A DNA stretch of 64,000 nucleotides from Schistocephalus solidus. Taxonomy: Eukaryota; Platyhelminthes; Cestoda; Diphyllobothriidea; Diphyllobothriidae. Below are positions 32,705-44,369 of the stretch, piece by piece. The notes below the pieces were generated by a model. It did not search any database, was not told the DNA's origin, and saw only the letters and a program-made list of their open reading frames with translations. The DNA is taken from positions 62,001-126,000 of the forward strand of contig WEDG01004114.1 in NCBI GenBank assembly GCA_017591395.1, written 5' to 3'. Position 1 is the stretch's first letter; each line of letters starts with the position of its first letter. The position numbers and the translations under genes are program-made.

Positions 32705-33660
32705 TCCCAATCTGAACCGGGAAGACAGTGAGGCCGTGTCTTATCAACGGGCTGTGGCTTCCATTCTTGAATGGAACACCACCTGGGGTTGGATGTGACC
32801 GGCTTCTGACTTTTTATTGTCCTGGGGATAAGGCGAGTGTTGGAGAACAAAAAGAAAGAAAGAGAGAGAGAAAGATCGATTCAGCGATCCACTGTGGGAC
32901 AGAGAGGCACCTCGTCACTGGCGACAGTGCCTTTGACTCACCGAAAAGGATACTGCGTAGACATGCTTCCTTTCTTCCATATCGAACGGAATTAGTTTTC
33001 AGGTCCCAACGATTACTTAAGTAGGGTTATAAAATTACTTATTTTTCAACCGAATCCCACGATACTTCACCAATATTAGGATGTCTGCTTTTGACCGGGC
33101 TGCTTTTCAACCGCCATAAAAATGACTAGATAAATAGAGTGCATTTTTCTCCTTGATTTTTGATGCCTTTATAAATTTAAATATACTTAATAGAAAATGT
33201 GCAAAAAATATTCCTGCTTGTATACATCTGGCAGAAAATTATGTCTTCCCCATACTTGAAGAAAAGGTATCTATCCGGTTAAAGTAAAAGTTTTTAAATT
33301 ACCAAATAACTTTGACCTCGACCTGCTGTTGAGCGTGTAATAAGGGTTTCCAACCTGGATGCTGCACACAGTAGATTGCCTAACTCATGAAATGTCATGC
33401 CCGAAATTTAAGGTGGTAGTGGGACACATATTTGAGGTTGCTAATTTCGTTTGTTGTACTGATTTAAGGCACAAAAAGCCGTTTACTTAAGGAGAGTTCA
33501 CTTCAGATCTGTTTATTGAAGGCGAAACGGGGTGAAATCCAACGTTTCTTGAGTTCCAGGGGTTTTCCTACGTTATTGCACCTTCTGGCCCAAACCGTCT
33601 TGTTTGTGTGCGTTTTAATATAAAAGAATATTTATATAAGCTAGCTATCTATTTTTATTC
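32705..33660. other. Intergenic stretch, nothing recognised
   Basis: A short GA-rich run lies near 32848-32876. No gene-like content. Confidence 0.4.
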
Positions 33661-33663
33661 CTG

Positions 33664-33955
33664 CGAACAGTCTGGACTTGAATCCAATAGAAAACTCTCT
33701 TGCAATTATCAAAAGAAACTAGTATAAGGCAAAGAAAGGTATTTCCATGGAAGAAAAACTTGATTTTGTGCTGCATGCTCACATTAAAAAAACGACTATA
33801 GACAACCTGGCTACCTCCATGTCACAGACTTTGGGCTGTCATAAATGCAAACGGACAGTTGACGAAGTATTGATCTTGTTAATTTGTTATTATTCTTTAT
33901 TATTTTCCCGTTTTTATGTGCCTGTCCCTCCTTGTGTACACTTATTTGGTTGATT
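33664..33955 (+). pseudogene. Tc1/mariner-type transposase C-terminal relic
   Basis: One frame reads LDLNPIENSLAIIKRN, a TAG at 33723, then YKAKKGISMEEKLDFVLHAHIKK and SMSQTLGCHKCKRTVDEV. The LNPIEN block carries the last acidic residue of the DDE triad of Tc1-like transposases, and the remainder matches the layout of the transposase tail. No inverted terminal repeats or upstream domains were identified. Confidence 0.7.
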
Positions 33956-33959
33956 TTTA

Positions 33960-34325
33960 GTAAAACCATTATCTTAAATTCAGGTTTTTAGTGAAAAGTA
34001 ATTATTTTAATGCCTTCATTTTAAGATCGGTCGTTTCTTTGCTGGAAGACGCAGCATGGACTGATTGCGCGTAATAGGCCCTTTCTTGTGAAAACCCTGA
34101 GATTTCATGAGTAAGGCAATCTACTATATATGCATGTGGTCAAACAAAGTACAGTCAAACAAGTTTATTACGACGTTTTGTAATAAAACCGTGCCAACGT
34201 ATTTGCAAAACTGAATTTTCTAAACCAAATCCATCTGTTTTCCCAAAAAATTCACTTTCTCATACCTGAATTTACCTGATTTTTGTGAACGCAAAACCAA
34301 AATTTTCGTTCTTGTAGTTTTTAAT
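33960..34325. other. AT-rich intergenic stretch, nothing recognised
   Basis: No supported feature. Confidence 0.4.
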
Positions 34326-34329
34326 GTGT

Positions 34330-35072
34330 GTGAGAATAGCACGGTGTCCTAGAAACCGTGGTTTGAAAGGCTGCCAATCTGACGCTTACACCAGACCACG
34401 CCGTCGGCCAAGAGTATGTGTTGTGTGTGTCAAGTGGCTGACTGGGAGTCAGACGGCGACGGCTCCTCCATATCCCCTAATTTAGTGCATCCTGGTGTGT
34501 TCCTTATGGGGGCCAGGTTGTACTGCGGCGCGCAAAGACGGGTACGCCGATCCGTCAGCCAATGCGCTCACTCCCACATCAGGCAACTGACCGGCTCGGA
34601 GTGTGTCTGATGGTGGGGTTTGTGGAGAGAGTGAGGTCGACAGCTCAGCGCATGTTCCTCACTATAAACAATCTGACGCGCTTAAACCTATAACAGTGCG
34701 CTAAAAGCCGTGGCTTGGAAGGTTTCAAACTGACGGATACACTCGAACCGCGTGGTCAGCCCAATGTGTGTTTTGTGTGTAGTGGCTGACTGGCTCCTTC
34801 TTAATGTGGCCTTTATGGTACTCCCACTCCGTGGGATCAGAGCTAGGTGTGGTGGTACGCCCGGGGGCAGCTCCGGCCGCGCCAGCCACCTGCACCCTCT
34901 CCCATCTCCAGTCTTTTTGACTCTGTCATGACACCGGGCTCAGGTGGGGGAGAAGGAGAGAGTGCGGTAGATGCAGCGCAAGTCAACTATCACTTTAAAC
35001 TAAATCACGCGCAAGGCACCGTCCCTGCACCACCCTTCAGTGGAGCATACGGTTGACATCGCCGGACTACGA
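34330..35072 (+). repeat. RTE-like 3' tail without its coding region
   Basis: Colinear with 24985-25745 (element B tail) and in reverse with 12146-12930. It ends ACGAGAGGTCGAAC just before the leader of element C begins at about 35090. The coding part of this upstream copy is absent, so it is a 5'-truncated copy arranged head-to-tail with element C. Confidence 0.75.
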
Positions 35073-35089
35073 GAGGTCGAACTCTGTGT

Positions 35090-36609
35090 TTGGGGTGTTG
35101 GGGGTACTTGTTAAGGGTAGCATCACTCAGGTAGTATTTAGTCACTCCACCTGTTTGGTAAAGGTGGTGAATACTCCTGTTTCTACCTCTAGCTGGTACC
35201 CAACACTCACCTGTGGATCCTCGAAGATGGGTTCTTCCAAGCGGCCATTCCACGAGCAACCACCACGACCGGTGGGCTAAACCAGGTGAGGAAATCTGGT
35301 GTTGTGTTTGTCTCTACACCCGGTACGTCTGCTCCCTTCCACCTCTCCCGTCCTCTCTAGCCTTTCCCCCTCTGCCCTTCCCCCTTTCTGCTCTTGCCAG
35401 CCCGCTCCTCCCTGCCCCTAATAACTCTCTCCTCCTCCCCCTCATCTCCTCTCTCTTTCCCCTTCCCTTGCCCCTCCTCTCATTTACTCTTAATTCTACT
35501 CCCCTCTCCCCTCCTACTTTTCCTCCTCCCCCTCCTCTCGCCCTTCTTTCCTCATCTCTCTCCTCCTCTTCCATCATTTACTCTTAATTCTAACCCTCCC
35601 CTTCTCCCTCTCTCCTCACCCTTCGCTCCACCCCCACGGTCGAAAAAGTCATACTGCGCGGGCGACATGCAATCAATTAGGTGGCCCAAGCCAATAGGTT
35701 GTTCTCTCACTAACCCAAATGCTGATCGATAAGGGATTCGGTAGCCGCCTGGGATAATTCAGCAGCTCTATTTAGGGACAGCGATTCTTACCCCTAGAGG
35801 GGGAGGGGACTAAAAAGGTGCCCTAAACAAATTCTTGGTCTCATGACAACTGCAGCAGACCGTGGCTAGCAGACTGCGATTACATGCGGTCGAAAAACAC
35901 TAAGCAAAATAAACAAAAACTCTTCTCCCAATCTCCCCCACCGTACCCTCTAGGGTACCCCCGGACTGTTCGACTGAGCTTGCTCTAACTGGTAGCCAGC
36001 TGTCCCCTCTGGCTCCTCGAAGCTGGTTCTTCCCATCGGTCACACCCCAGGCAATCGCCACGACCAGCGGCTAAACCAGGTGAGGGTCTCCGCTCTTGTG
36101 TGTGTCTTCACACCCGGTACGTCTGCTCCTTTCCCCCTGTTCTTGCCCTCTTTCGTTCTCCGTGCCCTTCCTCCTCTCCGTTTCGCACCCCACTCCCCTC
36201 TCCCCTCCTACTTTTCCTCAACCCCTCCTCTTTTTAATCTTGCTTCTACCCCTTCTCTTCTCCCTCAATCCTCACTCTTCCCTCATTCCCCACGGTCGAA
36301 AAGTCCTACGGCGAGGGCGACATGCAATCACGTAGACGGCCCAGGCGAATCAGTCGTCCTCTCACTAACCCAAATCGTGACCCATAGTGGAGATCGGTAG
36401 ACGCCTGGGTGACTAAGCAGCCCTATTAAGGGATAGCACTGCTTACCCCCTCGCGGGGTAGGGGGCTAGAAAAGGTGCCCTAAACAAATGCTGGGTCTCA
36501 TGCCAGCTGTAGCAGACCGTGGCTAGCAGACTGCAATTGCATGCGGTCGAAAAACTCAAAACAATGTCAACAACAACTCCTCTCCAAATCCCCCAACCGT
36601 ACCCCTCGG
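35090..36609 (+). promoter_or_regulatory. Duplicated 5' leader (two monomers) of RTE-like element C
   Basis: Two tandem copies of one leader are visible, each with GCTGGTACC or GGTAGCCAGC, CTCCTCGAAG, GGTTCTTCC, GGCTAAACCAGGTGAGG, a pyrimidine-rich tract (35330-35640 and 36125-36290) and GTGCCCTAAACAAAT. Each also has a GGTCTCATG...TGGCTAGCAGACTGC block; the second is 36480-36560. The first GTACCCTCTAGGGTACC (about 35943) ends monomer 1. Element A has only one monomer. Tandem leaders often carry promoters in non-LTR elements; that role is inference here. Confidence 0.7.
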
Positions 36610-37430
36610 GGTACCCTCCGGGCTGCTCGGGTGAGTCCGCTCACACTAACAGCCTGAAATGTTTGATCCCTTTAAGACAATCCCAGGAGTAACCGACCAG
36701 AACGGAGGACGGCGCTAGTCGCTCGGGAACTTGAGAGCTACAAGATGGAAATCGCTGCTCTTAGCAAGACCCGATTCTCTGAGCAGGGTGAGTTGGAGGA
36801 GGTGGGTGCCGGCTACACCTTCTTCTGGAGCGGCCGGCCGAAGGCAGAGCGACGCGACGCTGGTGTTGCCTTTGCCATCCGGAACGACATCGTGGGACTT
36901 CTGCCATGTTTGCCATAGGCATCAAAGATCGCCTGATCCGCTTCCGCCTGCCTCCTTGGGGACACAAGTTCGCCACCATCATCAGTGCCTACGCTCCCCC
37001 CAAGGAGGGACAAATTCTACGAGGACCTGCACGCCCTGCTGGCGACTTTGCCGAAGGTGGACAAGTTAATTGTCCTTGGTGACTTCAACGCCCGCGTCGG
37101 GACGGACCACGCTGCCTGGCATGGAGTGCTGGTCCCTATGGTCTCACTGGCTTCAATGACTACGGTCATCTCCTCTTACGAACCTGCGCCGAACGCTGCC
37201 TAATACTGACCAACACCTACTTCCGCCTCCCGATGCGGCAAAAGGCGACCTGGGTGCACCCCCGGTCGAGACACTGGCCCCTCTTCGACTATGTTCTCGT
37301 CCGGAGGCGAGATCAACAGGACGTGCTGGTGACAAAAACGATCCCCGGTGCCGACAGATGAAGGGATCACCACCTCGTCCTCTCCAAGTTAAGGCTTCGT
37401 CTGCAACCACGCAGGAGACACCAAGGTAAG
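36610..37430 (+). pseudogene. Endonuclease region of RTE-like element C
   Basis: Blocks seen: GGTGAGTCCGCTCACACT at the frame entry, SLLARPDSL-shifted EN residues, [18 protein letters not shown] (shifted), [18 protein letters not shown] (about 37070-37120) and DHHLVLSKL in place of WTDHRLVIS. About 20 codons are deleted near 37000 ([10 protein letters not shown] lost) and several frame breaks occur. Confidence 0.82.
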
Positions 37431-39600
37431 CGACCAACAGGTAAGTTGAATACTGTTTTGTTGAATGTGCCTGCTCACCATCTTCATTTCAGTAAAGAAC
37501 TGGCCAACCGGCAGGCCAAACTTCCAGTCGCCGACGCGGACAGCTCCGTGGAGAACCGCTAGTATCAGCTGAGGGACACCATCCAATCTACCACCTTGGA
37601 TGTCCTCGGCCGCGCACGTCGTCAGCACCAAGACTGGTTCGATGACAACGACGCAGCTATCAACGCTCTGCTCATAGAGAAGAACCAGTTGCACAAAACC
37701 TACGTCGACCGCCCTACCGCTACAAACAAGACAGCCTTCTACCGAAGTCGTCGCCTTGTACAGCAACGGCTGCGGGAGAGGCAAGATGCCTGGATGACCC
37801 ACAAAGCCGAGAAAATCTAAGGGTACGCAGGCGGAAATGAATGGAAGAACTTCTTCGCCACCACCAGAGCTGTCTACGGACCTCCCGTCAAAGGCGCCGT
37901 CCCTCTTCTCAGTGCCAACGGCAGGAGAAGAAGACGCAAATCATGACGCGATGCGCAGAACATTTCCAAAGCGTTCTCAATCAGCCCTCCACCATCTCCG
38001 ACGCCGCCATCGATTGCCTGCCTGAACTGGAAATCAACGTCGACCTTTATCTCCCACCCTCTCTCCAAGAAACCATCAGAGCCGTGAGGCAACTCTCCAA
38101 CGGGTAAGCACCGGGCTCGGACGCGATCCATGCTGAGATTTACAAGCATGGCGGACCCCAACTGGTGAACCCACTCACAGCACTTTTCCAGTAGATGCGG
38201 CCCCAAGGAAAATTCCTTCAGGATTTCAAAGACCCCATCATTGTCCATCTCTACAAGGATAAGGGGAATAGCCAACTCTGCGACAAACACCGAGGAATCT
38301 GGCTGCTGAAAATCGCTGGAAAGATCTTCGCCCGTAGCCTTCTCAATAGTCTGAACGCTCACCCGAAGCAAGGACTGCCCCCGGAAAGCCAATGTGGCTT
38401 CCACCACCACCGCGGAACAACCGACATGATATTCGCCACCCACCATCTACAAGAGCAGTGCTAGAAGATGCGAGCCCAATTCTACACTACCTTCGTGGAT
38501 CTGACCCAAGCCTTTGACACGGTGAATGGCAACGGACTGTGGAAAGTGATGCGGAAATTCGGCTGTCCTTAGCGGTTTACGCACATGGTGCATCAGCTTC
38601 ATGACGGGTTGCGACGCGCGTCACTGACAAAGGGACAGTATCCGAAGCACTCGCAGTGACCAACGGAGTGAAGCAGGGCTGCGTATTGGCCCCCACCCTG
38701 TTCAGTCTCATGTTCTCTGCTATGCTGATGGACGCCTATCATGATGAGTGACCTGGGATCCACATCGCCTACAGAGTTGACAGGCAACTTCTCAACAGTC
38801 GGCGTATGCAGGCCCCAACGCGTGTGTCTAAGGCTACAGTACATGTCTTTCTCTTTGCGGACGACTGCGCCCTTAACACCGTGACGGAGGAGGACATGCA
38901 AAGGAGCATGAACCTCTTCACCGCAGGCTGCGCCAATTTTGGATTCACAATCAGAACAGCCAAAACGGTGGACATGGACCAACCAGCACTCAGCGCAGAA
39001 TACAATGATACACGAATACATTCTAACGGCACTCAACTCAAACATGTTAAAACCTTTGCTTATCAGGAAGCAAACTGAGATGCAACACGAAAATGGATGA
39101 TGAGGATGCTCAACGGATCTCCAAAGCCAGTCAGGCCTTCGGCCGAGTGCAGGCCTCCATGTAGAATCGCCACAGTATTCACTTGAACACCAAACTGAAA
39201 ATGTAAAAGGCCGTCGTCTTGACGACACCCCTTTACGGAGCAGAGACCTGGACCGTCTACTCGAACCAAGCCATGAAGCTGATTCACTTCCATCTCAGCT
39301 GCCTCCGCAGAATACTGAAGCTGAGATGGCAAGACAAGATCCCGGGACACGGAAGTCCTGGAGCGGACCGGAATCCTCAGCATCCCCGTCATGCTGAGGC
39401 AAGTGCAACTGCGATGGATCGGCCACCTCGTAAGAATGGACGACGAGCGACTACCCAAACGACTTTTGTACGGAGATGTCGCTATGGGTGCTCGCCGACA
39501 GGGAGGTCAAAAACGACGCTACAAGGACACTGAAGAAATCTCTGAAGCAACTGCAAATCAACCCGGTGACTTGGGAGAACATCGCCCAGTATAGACCGGC
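37431..39600 (+). pseudogene. Linker and reverse transcriptase of RTE-like element C
   Basis: Linker blocks [20 protein letters not shown] and [17 protein letters not shown] lie at 37610-37800. RT blocks follow: HLYKDKGNSQLCDKHRGIWLL (38250-38310), [21 protein letters not shown] (about 38680-38740), the catalytic [16 protein letters not shown] (about 38850) and [14 protein letters not shown] (about 39230). At least seven stops or frame breaks are present. Confidence 0.86.
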
Positions 39601-40045
39601 ATGGAGAAGATTCGTAAAGACTGGTGCAGCAATCTATGAAGCCAACCGGATCGCCGCTGCTAAGGCGAAACGGGCGGGTCACAAGTCACAAGCACCGTGC
39701 ATCAACACCACCAATGCCCAAGCCTTGCCAACGTGCCCACGCTGTCAACGCACGTGCCGCGCGCGAATCGGCCTGTTCGAACATCTTCGAACTCAATGCA
39801 ACAACAATCCCATAACATCAGACTCTGCCACACCTGCCTCAGACCCCTCGAAGACGACCACCCCAACTACTGATAGCCATGCCATCGATGCCCAGCCACC
39901 CACGATCACCAACACCACCCTTCCTCCTCCACCCTCTGTGCCAATCACGTGGACGAATACCATTTGCCCCACTCCCAGCACCTCAGTAGCCACCTCCTCC
40001 TCCAACACCCCCACTGCCCCAGTAACAGCGTTGGGGATTCAGTAA
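39601..40045 (+). pseudogene. C-terminal tail with first zinc finger of RTE-like element C
   Basis: IYEANRIAAAKAKRAGHKS is followed by one complete finger CPRCQRTCRARIGLFEHLRTQC (C2HC) and a Thr/Pro-rich spacer. The frame ends in TAA at 40043-40045 before the other fingers, so the element is 3'-truncated here and no 3' tail follows. Confidence 0.82.
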
Positions 40046-40049
40046 TAAC

Positions 40050-40640
40050 CTTGCCACATATGCTGAATTACCTGGCTACGTGAAAAACAGTCTGACTGAA
40101 CCAGCCAGTCAGTTGAACTTAGCTAGTGGTTATCATACTCATGGCACGGGTTTTAGCTGAAGGCTCATACACTTTTTCGCCGGTTTCTGGCTCCGTTTGA
40201 TGCAGATGCGAAGGTTTCTGCTCATCAATGGGCTCCACAGCCTTCCACATAGGTTTTTTGTTTATACTCCAATCCCTAAGATTAAGATTTTTAACGTCCG
40301 CAGAACGTAATGGGCAAATTTGATAATTATAAAGCCTTTGTTTAGTCAAATATATTCCATGCATAAAACTAAATAGAATCTATGATTTGGAATGCTCTGC
40401 CATACATCTAGGACGTGTTCAAGGCGACCGAACGCATTGATGTAGGCCAAGGTGTCGGAGTTGCAGGCTGACCTAATTGACTTGAAAATCAAGGACCGAT
40501 TGAACTACAGTCAGCAGTCAGGTAAATGGTATCGTATTCCATACTTAAATTGTTCTTATAATAATACAAGTAAGCCTGAGCGCATGGTAGGGTCACGCTC
40601 ATCCGTGCTGTAGGGTGTATCTGCGAAACCGCGCGGCTGC
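40050..40640. other. Intergenic stretch, nothing recognised
   Basis: No supported feature. Confidence 0.35.
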
Positions 40641-40713
40641 GGGCACGTGGCGCAATGGATAACACGTCTGACTATGGATCAGAAGATTCCAGGTTCGAAT
40701 CCTGGCATGCTCA
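40641..40713 (+). pseudogene. tRNA-Arg(ACG)-derived locus with anticodon changed to ATG
   Basis: 73 nt, same layout as 5253-5325, but ACG reads ATG in the loop CTATGGA, and the acceptor has one C-A mismatch (GGGCACG/CATGCTC). The changed sites are CpG to TpG or CpA, the expected decay of methylated CpG. Box A, box B and a downstream TTTTT (40718-40722) are intact. As read it would carry a His-type anticodon on an Arg body, so I call it a tRNA pseudogene. Confidence 0.7.
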
Positions 40714-41254
40714 CTAGTTTTTGCACCCGCACTTGGTGCGGCGCATGAGGTCAAGCATTAAAGAAGACAGTGCGGCACAGGTGCCCCAGTAAAATACTGC
40801 TGTTTTCCAGAATTTGATTGGTGGAACATCTCGAACATCTGTTTGTCTCCGTTTAAGTGGCCCTGCAACGGGTGACGGATTATCAAAAGTGGCTGCTCAT
40901 TCCTATGAGTAGATCACCAGTTTAAATTCGCTGCCACGCAGATAACCACTCACGCCAGGACCAAGGCAAGCTGCAAATTGCCTGAAGCCTGGGCCTCCGA
41001 TAAGAACTAAGTCGATCGATTTATCGATCTGGTGCCGGCGTACAGAGCTCTGCGCAGTCACCGCCAGACTGGCATCATGGATGTTGAAATGGCTCACACT
41101 CCATATAACTGTTTCTGCTTTTACATCAGACGGTGGACTCCTGCACAATTTCGAAAGCTCAGACGGTTCCGGCGTCCGAACAGCCTTCTTTTTTCCTGCT
41201 AATACATAGACCTTGAATGCGAACATTCAAGAACAGAACCTGACATTTGAACCG

Positions 41255-41480
41255 TCGCGATCGGCGATGTCCACCATATGCATATGATGGTGCATGCGCC
41301 TCAGCAGGATGGATGCAAGGGCGGTGACTTGTGTGCGGATTGGTGTATAATGATAGTATACTTACGCAGCATCTTTAGCACACTCTATTCCCTCACCAGA
41401 CTATGCTCGGTGTCATGGCAAAGGCAAGAAAACCAGAGGCAGGATCGGGCGCAGTGTCTTACAAAGCTGCACAATCCGTC
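41255..41480 (-). repeat. Terminal fragment of the RTE-like 3' tail
   Basis: CGATGTCCACCATATG, GGCGGTGACTTG, GTATAATGATAGTATACTTACGCAG and a GGTGTCATGGCAAAG block match the end of the element A tail. Confidence 0.65.
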
Positions 41481-41678
41481 TAGGTGTGTCACGCACGCCT
41501 GTTCCGCGCACGAGGAGTCAGTTTTGTGGATATGATGCGGTTCTTCCACTGAGGCAGAAGTCACACGAGGTATGTGGCTGCAGCCCTACCACCAAAATTC
41601 AAACCAACCAACGCGCAACCACGCCCACGCAAGCGTTCACAGGCAGATTAATACGCAGCTGTGAGGCCACGCCAGCGC

Positions 41679-41751
41679 GGGCGCGTGGCGCAATGGATAA
41701 CGCGTCAGACTACGGATCAGAAGATTCCAGGTTCGAATCCTGGCGTGCTCG
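41679..41751 (+). tRNA. tRNA-Arg (anticodon ACG), possibly SINE-associated
   Basis: 73 nt, identical to 5253-5325 (minus strand) except TCAGA for TCTGA in the anticodon 5' stem, which creates one A-A mismatch. Anticodon ACG, box A and box B are intact, and TTTT follows at 41757-41760. About 120 bp of 3' flank is shared with the locus at 40641, so these are copies of one larger repeat unit. Confidence 0.72.
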
Positions 41752-42151
41752 CTGGATTTTGCACCCGCACTTGGTGCGGCGCATGAACGATCAATCAAGG
41801 CACTGGCGCCCCAGTAAAATATTGCAGTTTTATATGGTTTTGGTGGAGCGACAATTTAAGCATTTCTTTCGCTCCACTGAGCCGTCCACCTGGGCTCTGG
41901 GCCGGAGTTCCAAGTAAACATTATGCGTCCGCTTCCATCCTGCAAGCAGGGTTACATGATGGACAACCACCCCACTTGCCATACTTTCCATTATGTGATA
42001 CATTTAAAATTAGCCTGGCAGGTTCAGGGCAATTGAGAGTTTATGCCTCTCATTATCTGGATTACACGTTTACTGATTGCGAACTTCGATGTTAGCTCAA
42101 AATTTGGCTCTTAACCCTAGACACCCCCCCATAGACCGAAGCCCGCCAGGT

Positions 42152-42183
42152 AACTGTCACCTTAATCGATTAAGGTGACAGTT
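42152..42183. other. Perfect 32-bp palindrome
   Basis: AACTGTCACCTTAAT followed by CG and its exact reverse complement, centred on ATCGAT. There is no spacer and no mismatch. It adjoins the foldback-element fragment at 42192. Confidence 0.9.
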
Positions 42184-42191
42184 TTGTTTTA

Positions 42192-42325
42192 TTTTGGGGT
42201 TAGTGTTAGCGCTAAGACAAGGTTATATGCCCACCTCCTGAAATTTACCGTAAGGCCAACCATTTTAAGTGGGTGTGGCGGTTCCTATTCTCGTATCCTG
42301 TTTAGGCGGCAATACGAGGCATCCC
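42192..42325 (+). mobile_element. Second copy of the foldback element's right arm
   Basis: GGGGTTAGTGTTAGCGCTAAGAC, AAATTTACCGTAAGGCC, GGCGGTTCCTATTC and GTTTAGGCGGCAATACGAGG match 2030-2212. The left arm and most of the TTAGGG-like core are missing. Confidence 0.75.
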
Positions 42326-42329
42326 TATC

Positions 42330-43620
42330 AATTGGTAAGGAATTCCTTCCAGCAATCTGCTGACAATCGTTTAATTTGACAGCATTCTTTGTATTCCGCC
42401 AGGCAATCTGGCCTAGGATGTTGAGTTTGGTAGTGCTGGGATTGTGGCAACTCATCTGACTGCATGTTGGCACTTTCTGAACATTACGCGGTTTTTCCAC
42501 AGAAGCTGGTAGATTTCAGCCTAAATATGCATATCAACTTCAGGTTCTAAACTGAAAAACGGTCAGTGCAAAAGACTTTACTCACAACTTCGCAAAATAA
42601 GTTCAGAGAAAATGAAGCGGGTTAAGGAAACCCATAGTTTTCCAAGCAGTGTGCAGATGTTATAAAATGATTGCTTGTTTACTAATGCGGTCAAACACTT
42701 TCAAACAAAACCAACCGATATTTACAGTTCTCATCTCAAACGCAATTGGAGTTTTTTTTTTTTTACGCGGTGAAGACTGACAAGCTGATTCGAAATTGCA
42801 AAAGCGCACTGCCCTTTTTATTTCCTAGGAGCTATTAATAGCGATATTCACTTTCTCGTACATATCCTTCCACAACCTTCATATTACTTGTGCGAATGTC
42901 CCACCATCTGCCATTATGCTTCATTCAGGCACGGCACAGCCCAAAGGCCGTATGCCCTGAACCAATGTAACCTTGTTTGGGTTCAGGGCATCTGTATTGC
43001 AACCCACAACGACTTTTTTCCCATGTTTTCCACTTGGACAAGTCGTCTTTTCGATGTTCACTTTGTTACAGCTTCTCTGATGTCAGACGAGATCCATCGT
43101 TTCAAAAAGCTAAAAGGATGTATTTCTGGGAGAAACTTAGGAAAATTTCATTTCCACCGTCATTGAATTCTGCACCCCGGAATTCAGTTTATGTTATTAC
43201 TGATAGCGATGCTGCTACTCCTCCACCTAAAGGTAGCAAGTACGTCTGAAATCGCACGAGTACCCCGTCCTGTGTCCAAGCAAGTCCTGAATAGTCTAAG
43301 TATTGAACCATTTCCGTTTAACCATACACCATTATGATTACATTTTGTACCACATATACAGAACTAAATTCCCCTTATATTGCTGTATAAAGTGCTTACG
43401 ATTATTTTTTTTGCGGCCACACGGTGCATATCGCCATGAAGCAACTCAGTGAGGTGAAAATAAGTGCAAATTTATCATTTACGAGGCAAGTGGCCAAATG
43501 TCAGCTGAACCACCATTTCCGAGGTTCACAATCAAATGTTGACGTCTGCCTCACGAAATTAACCAAGCAATCATCTAAGCATGAACTTCAAGGAAATTGT
43601 GGTGCGGCATGGCAGGAGCG
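42330..43620. other. Intergenic stretch with a short poly-T run; nothing recognised
   Basis: T11-12 at about 42752-42763. Open frames near 42888-43250 and 43424-43687 have no recognised motif. Confidence 0.35.
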
Positions 43621-43625
43621 AAACC

Positions 43626-43660
43626 CGAGGAGGAGGAAGAGGAGGAGGAGGAGGAGTACA
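43626..43660 (+). repeat. GAG/GGA-rich microsatellite
   Basis: Imperfect (GAG)n run. Confidence 0.8.
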
Positions 43661-44369
43661 AAACGTAATTCGGCTTATCATCCCTAGGACTGCACGCATC
43701 GCCCAACCTACAGCGTACACTGCTAGCGCACACGCCGAGTTGGCTATTGATTTTCGGCTGAGTCATCACGCCCTAATTACACATCATTAGCATTTCCCGA
43801 GGCCTCGCTCTCCCGACGCTACAATACTAGTTGATGCTGACCAACTGGTTTCTGCGCAGTCGTCGTAGACGGCGTCCCTGAGTGTGCAGGGCATTTGGTC
43901 GTTGAGGGACACCATGACCTAGGTAGGTGGTCCATCTGGTCTTGGATGATAGCAGACCAGCCACCGTCTTCCACGTTCAAATTATCTTGCTAGCCTGTGG
44001 ATTTTCCTGCACTGAAATTAAAAGAAGTTGGCCAAGATCTTTTGATTCACCAGCAATATAGGCTATATATATATATATACTAGGGATCCAATGAGTGGTT
44101 GGGTTCAGTAACGTTGAAACACAAGAACCATGCCATGAAAGACATGGCAGCTGCAGATGAGGAAGAAGACAAATGCATTGAACAGACGATAACGAGGAGT
44201 GTCCGAAAAAGCCAGTCGAGAAAGAGGTTAAAATGACAAGTGAAGCCAAACGAATGAGCCAACACATCCAGCCTTAGGAGGCCTGGTAGCCCCGTAAGCC
44301 TGGGGCTACTAATACAGAAGACAGAGTCTCCCTTGTCTTTACCGGCAATGTTTATCTATCAAGGAAAGA

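Noticed and set aside
35314..35587. ORFs rich in Pro/Ser/Leu (plus) or Glu/Arg/Gly (minus)
   Set aside because: They are translations of the pyrimidine-rich tract in the element C leader.
40903..41226. 107-codon minus-strand ORF
   Set aside because: No recognisable domain, no homologous copy in the window, and surrounded by repeat fragments.
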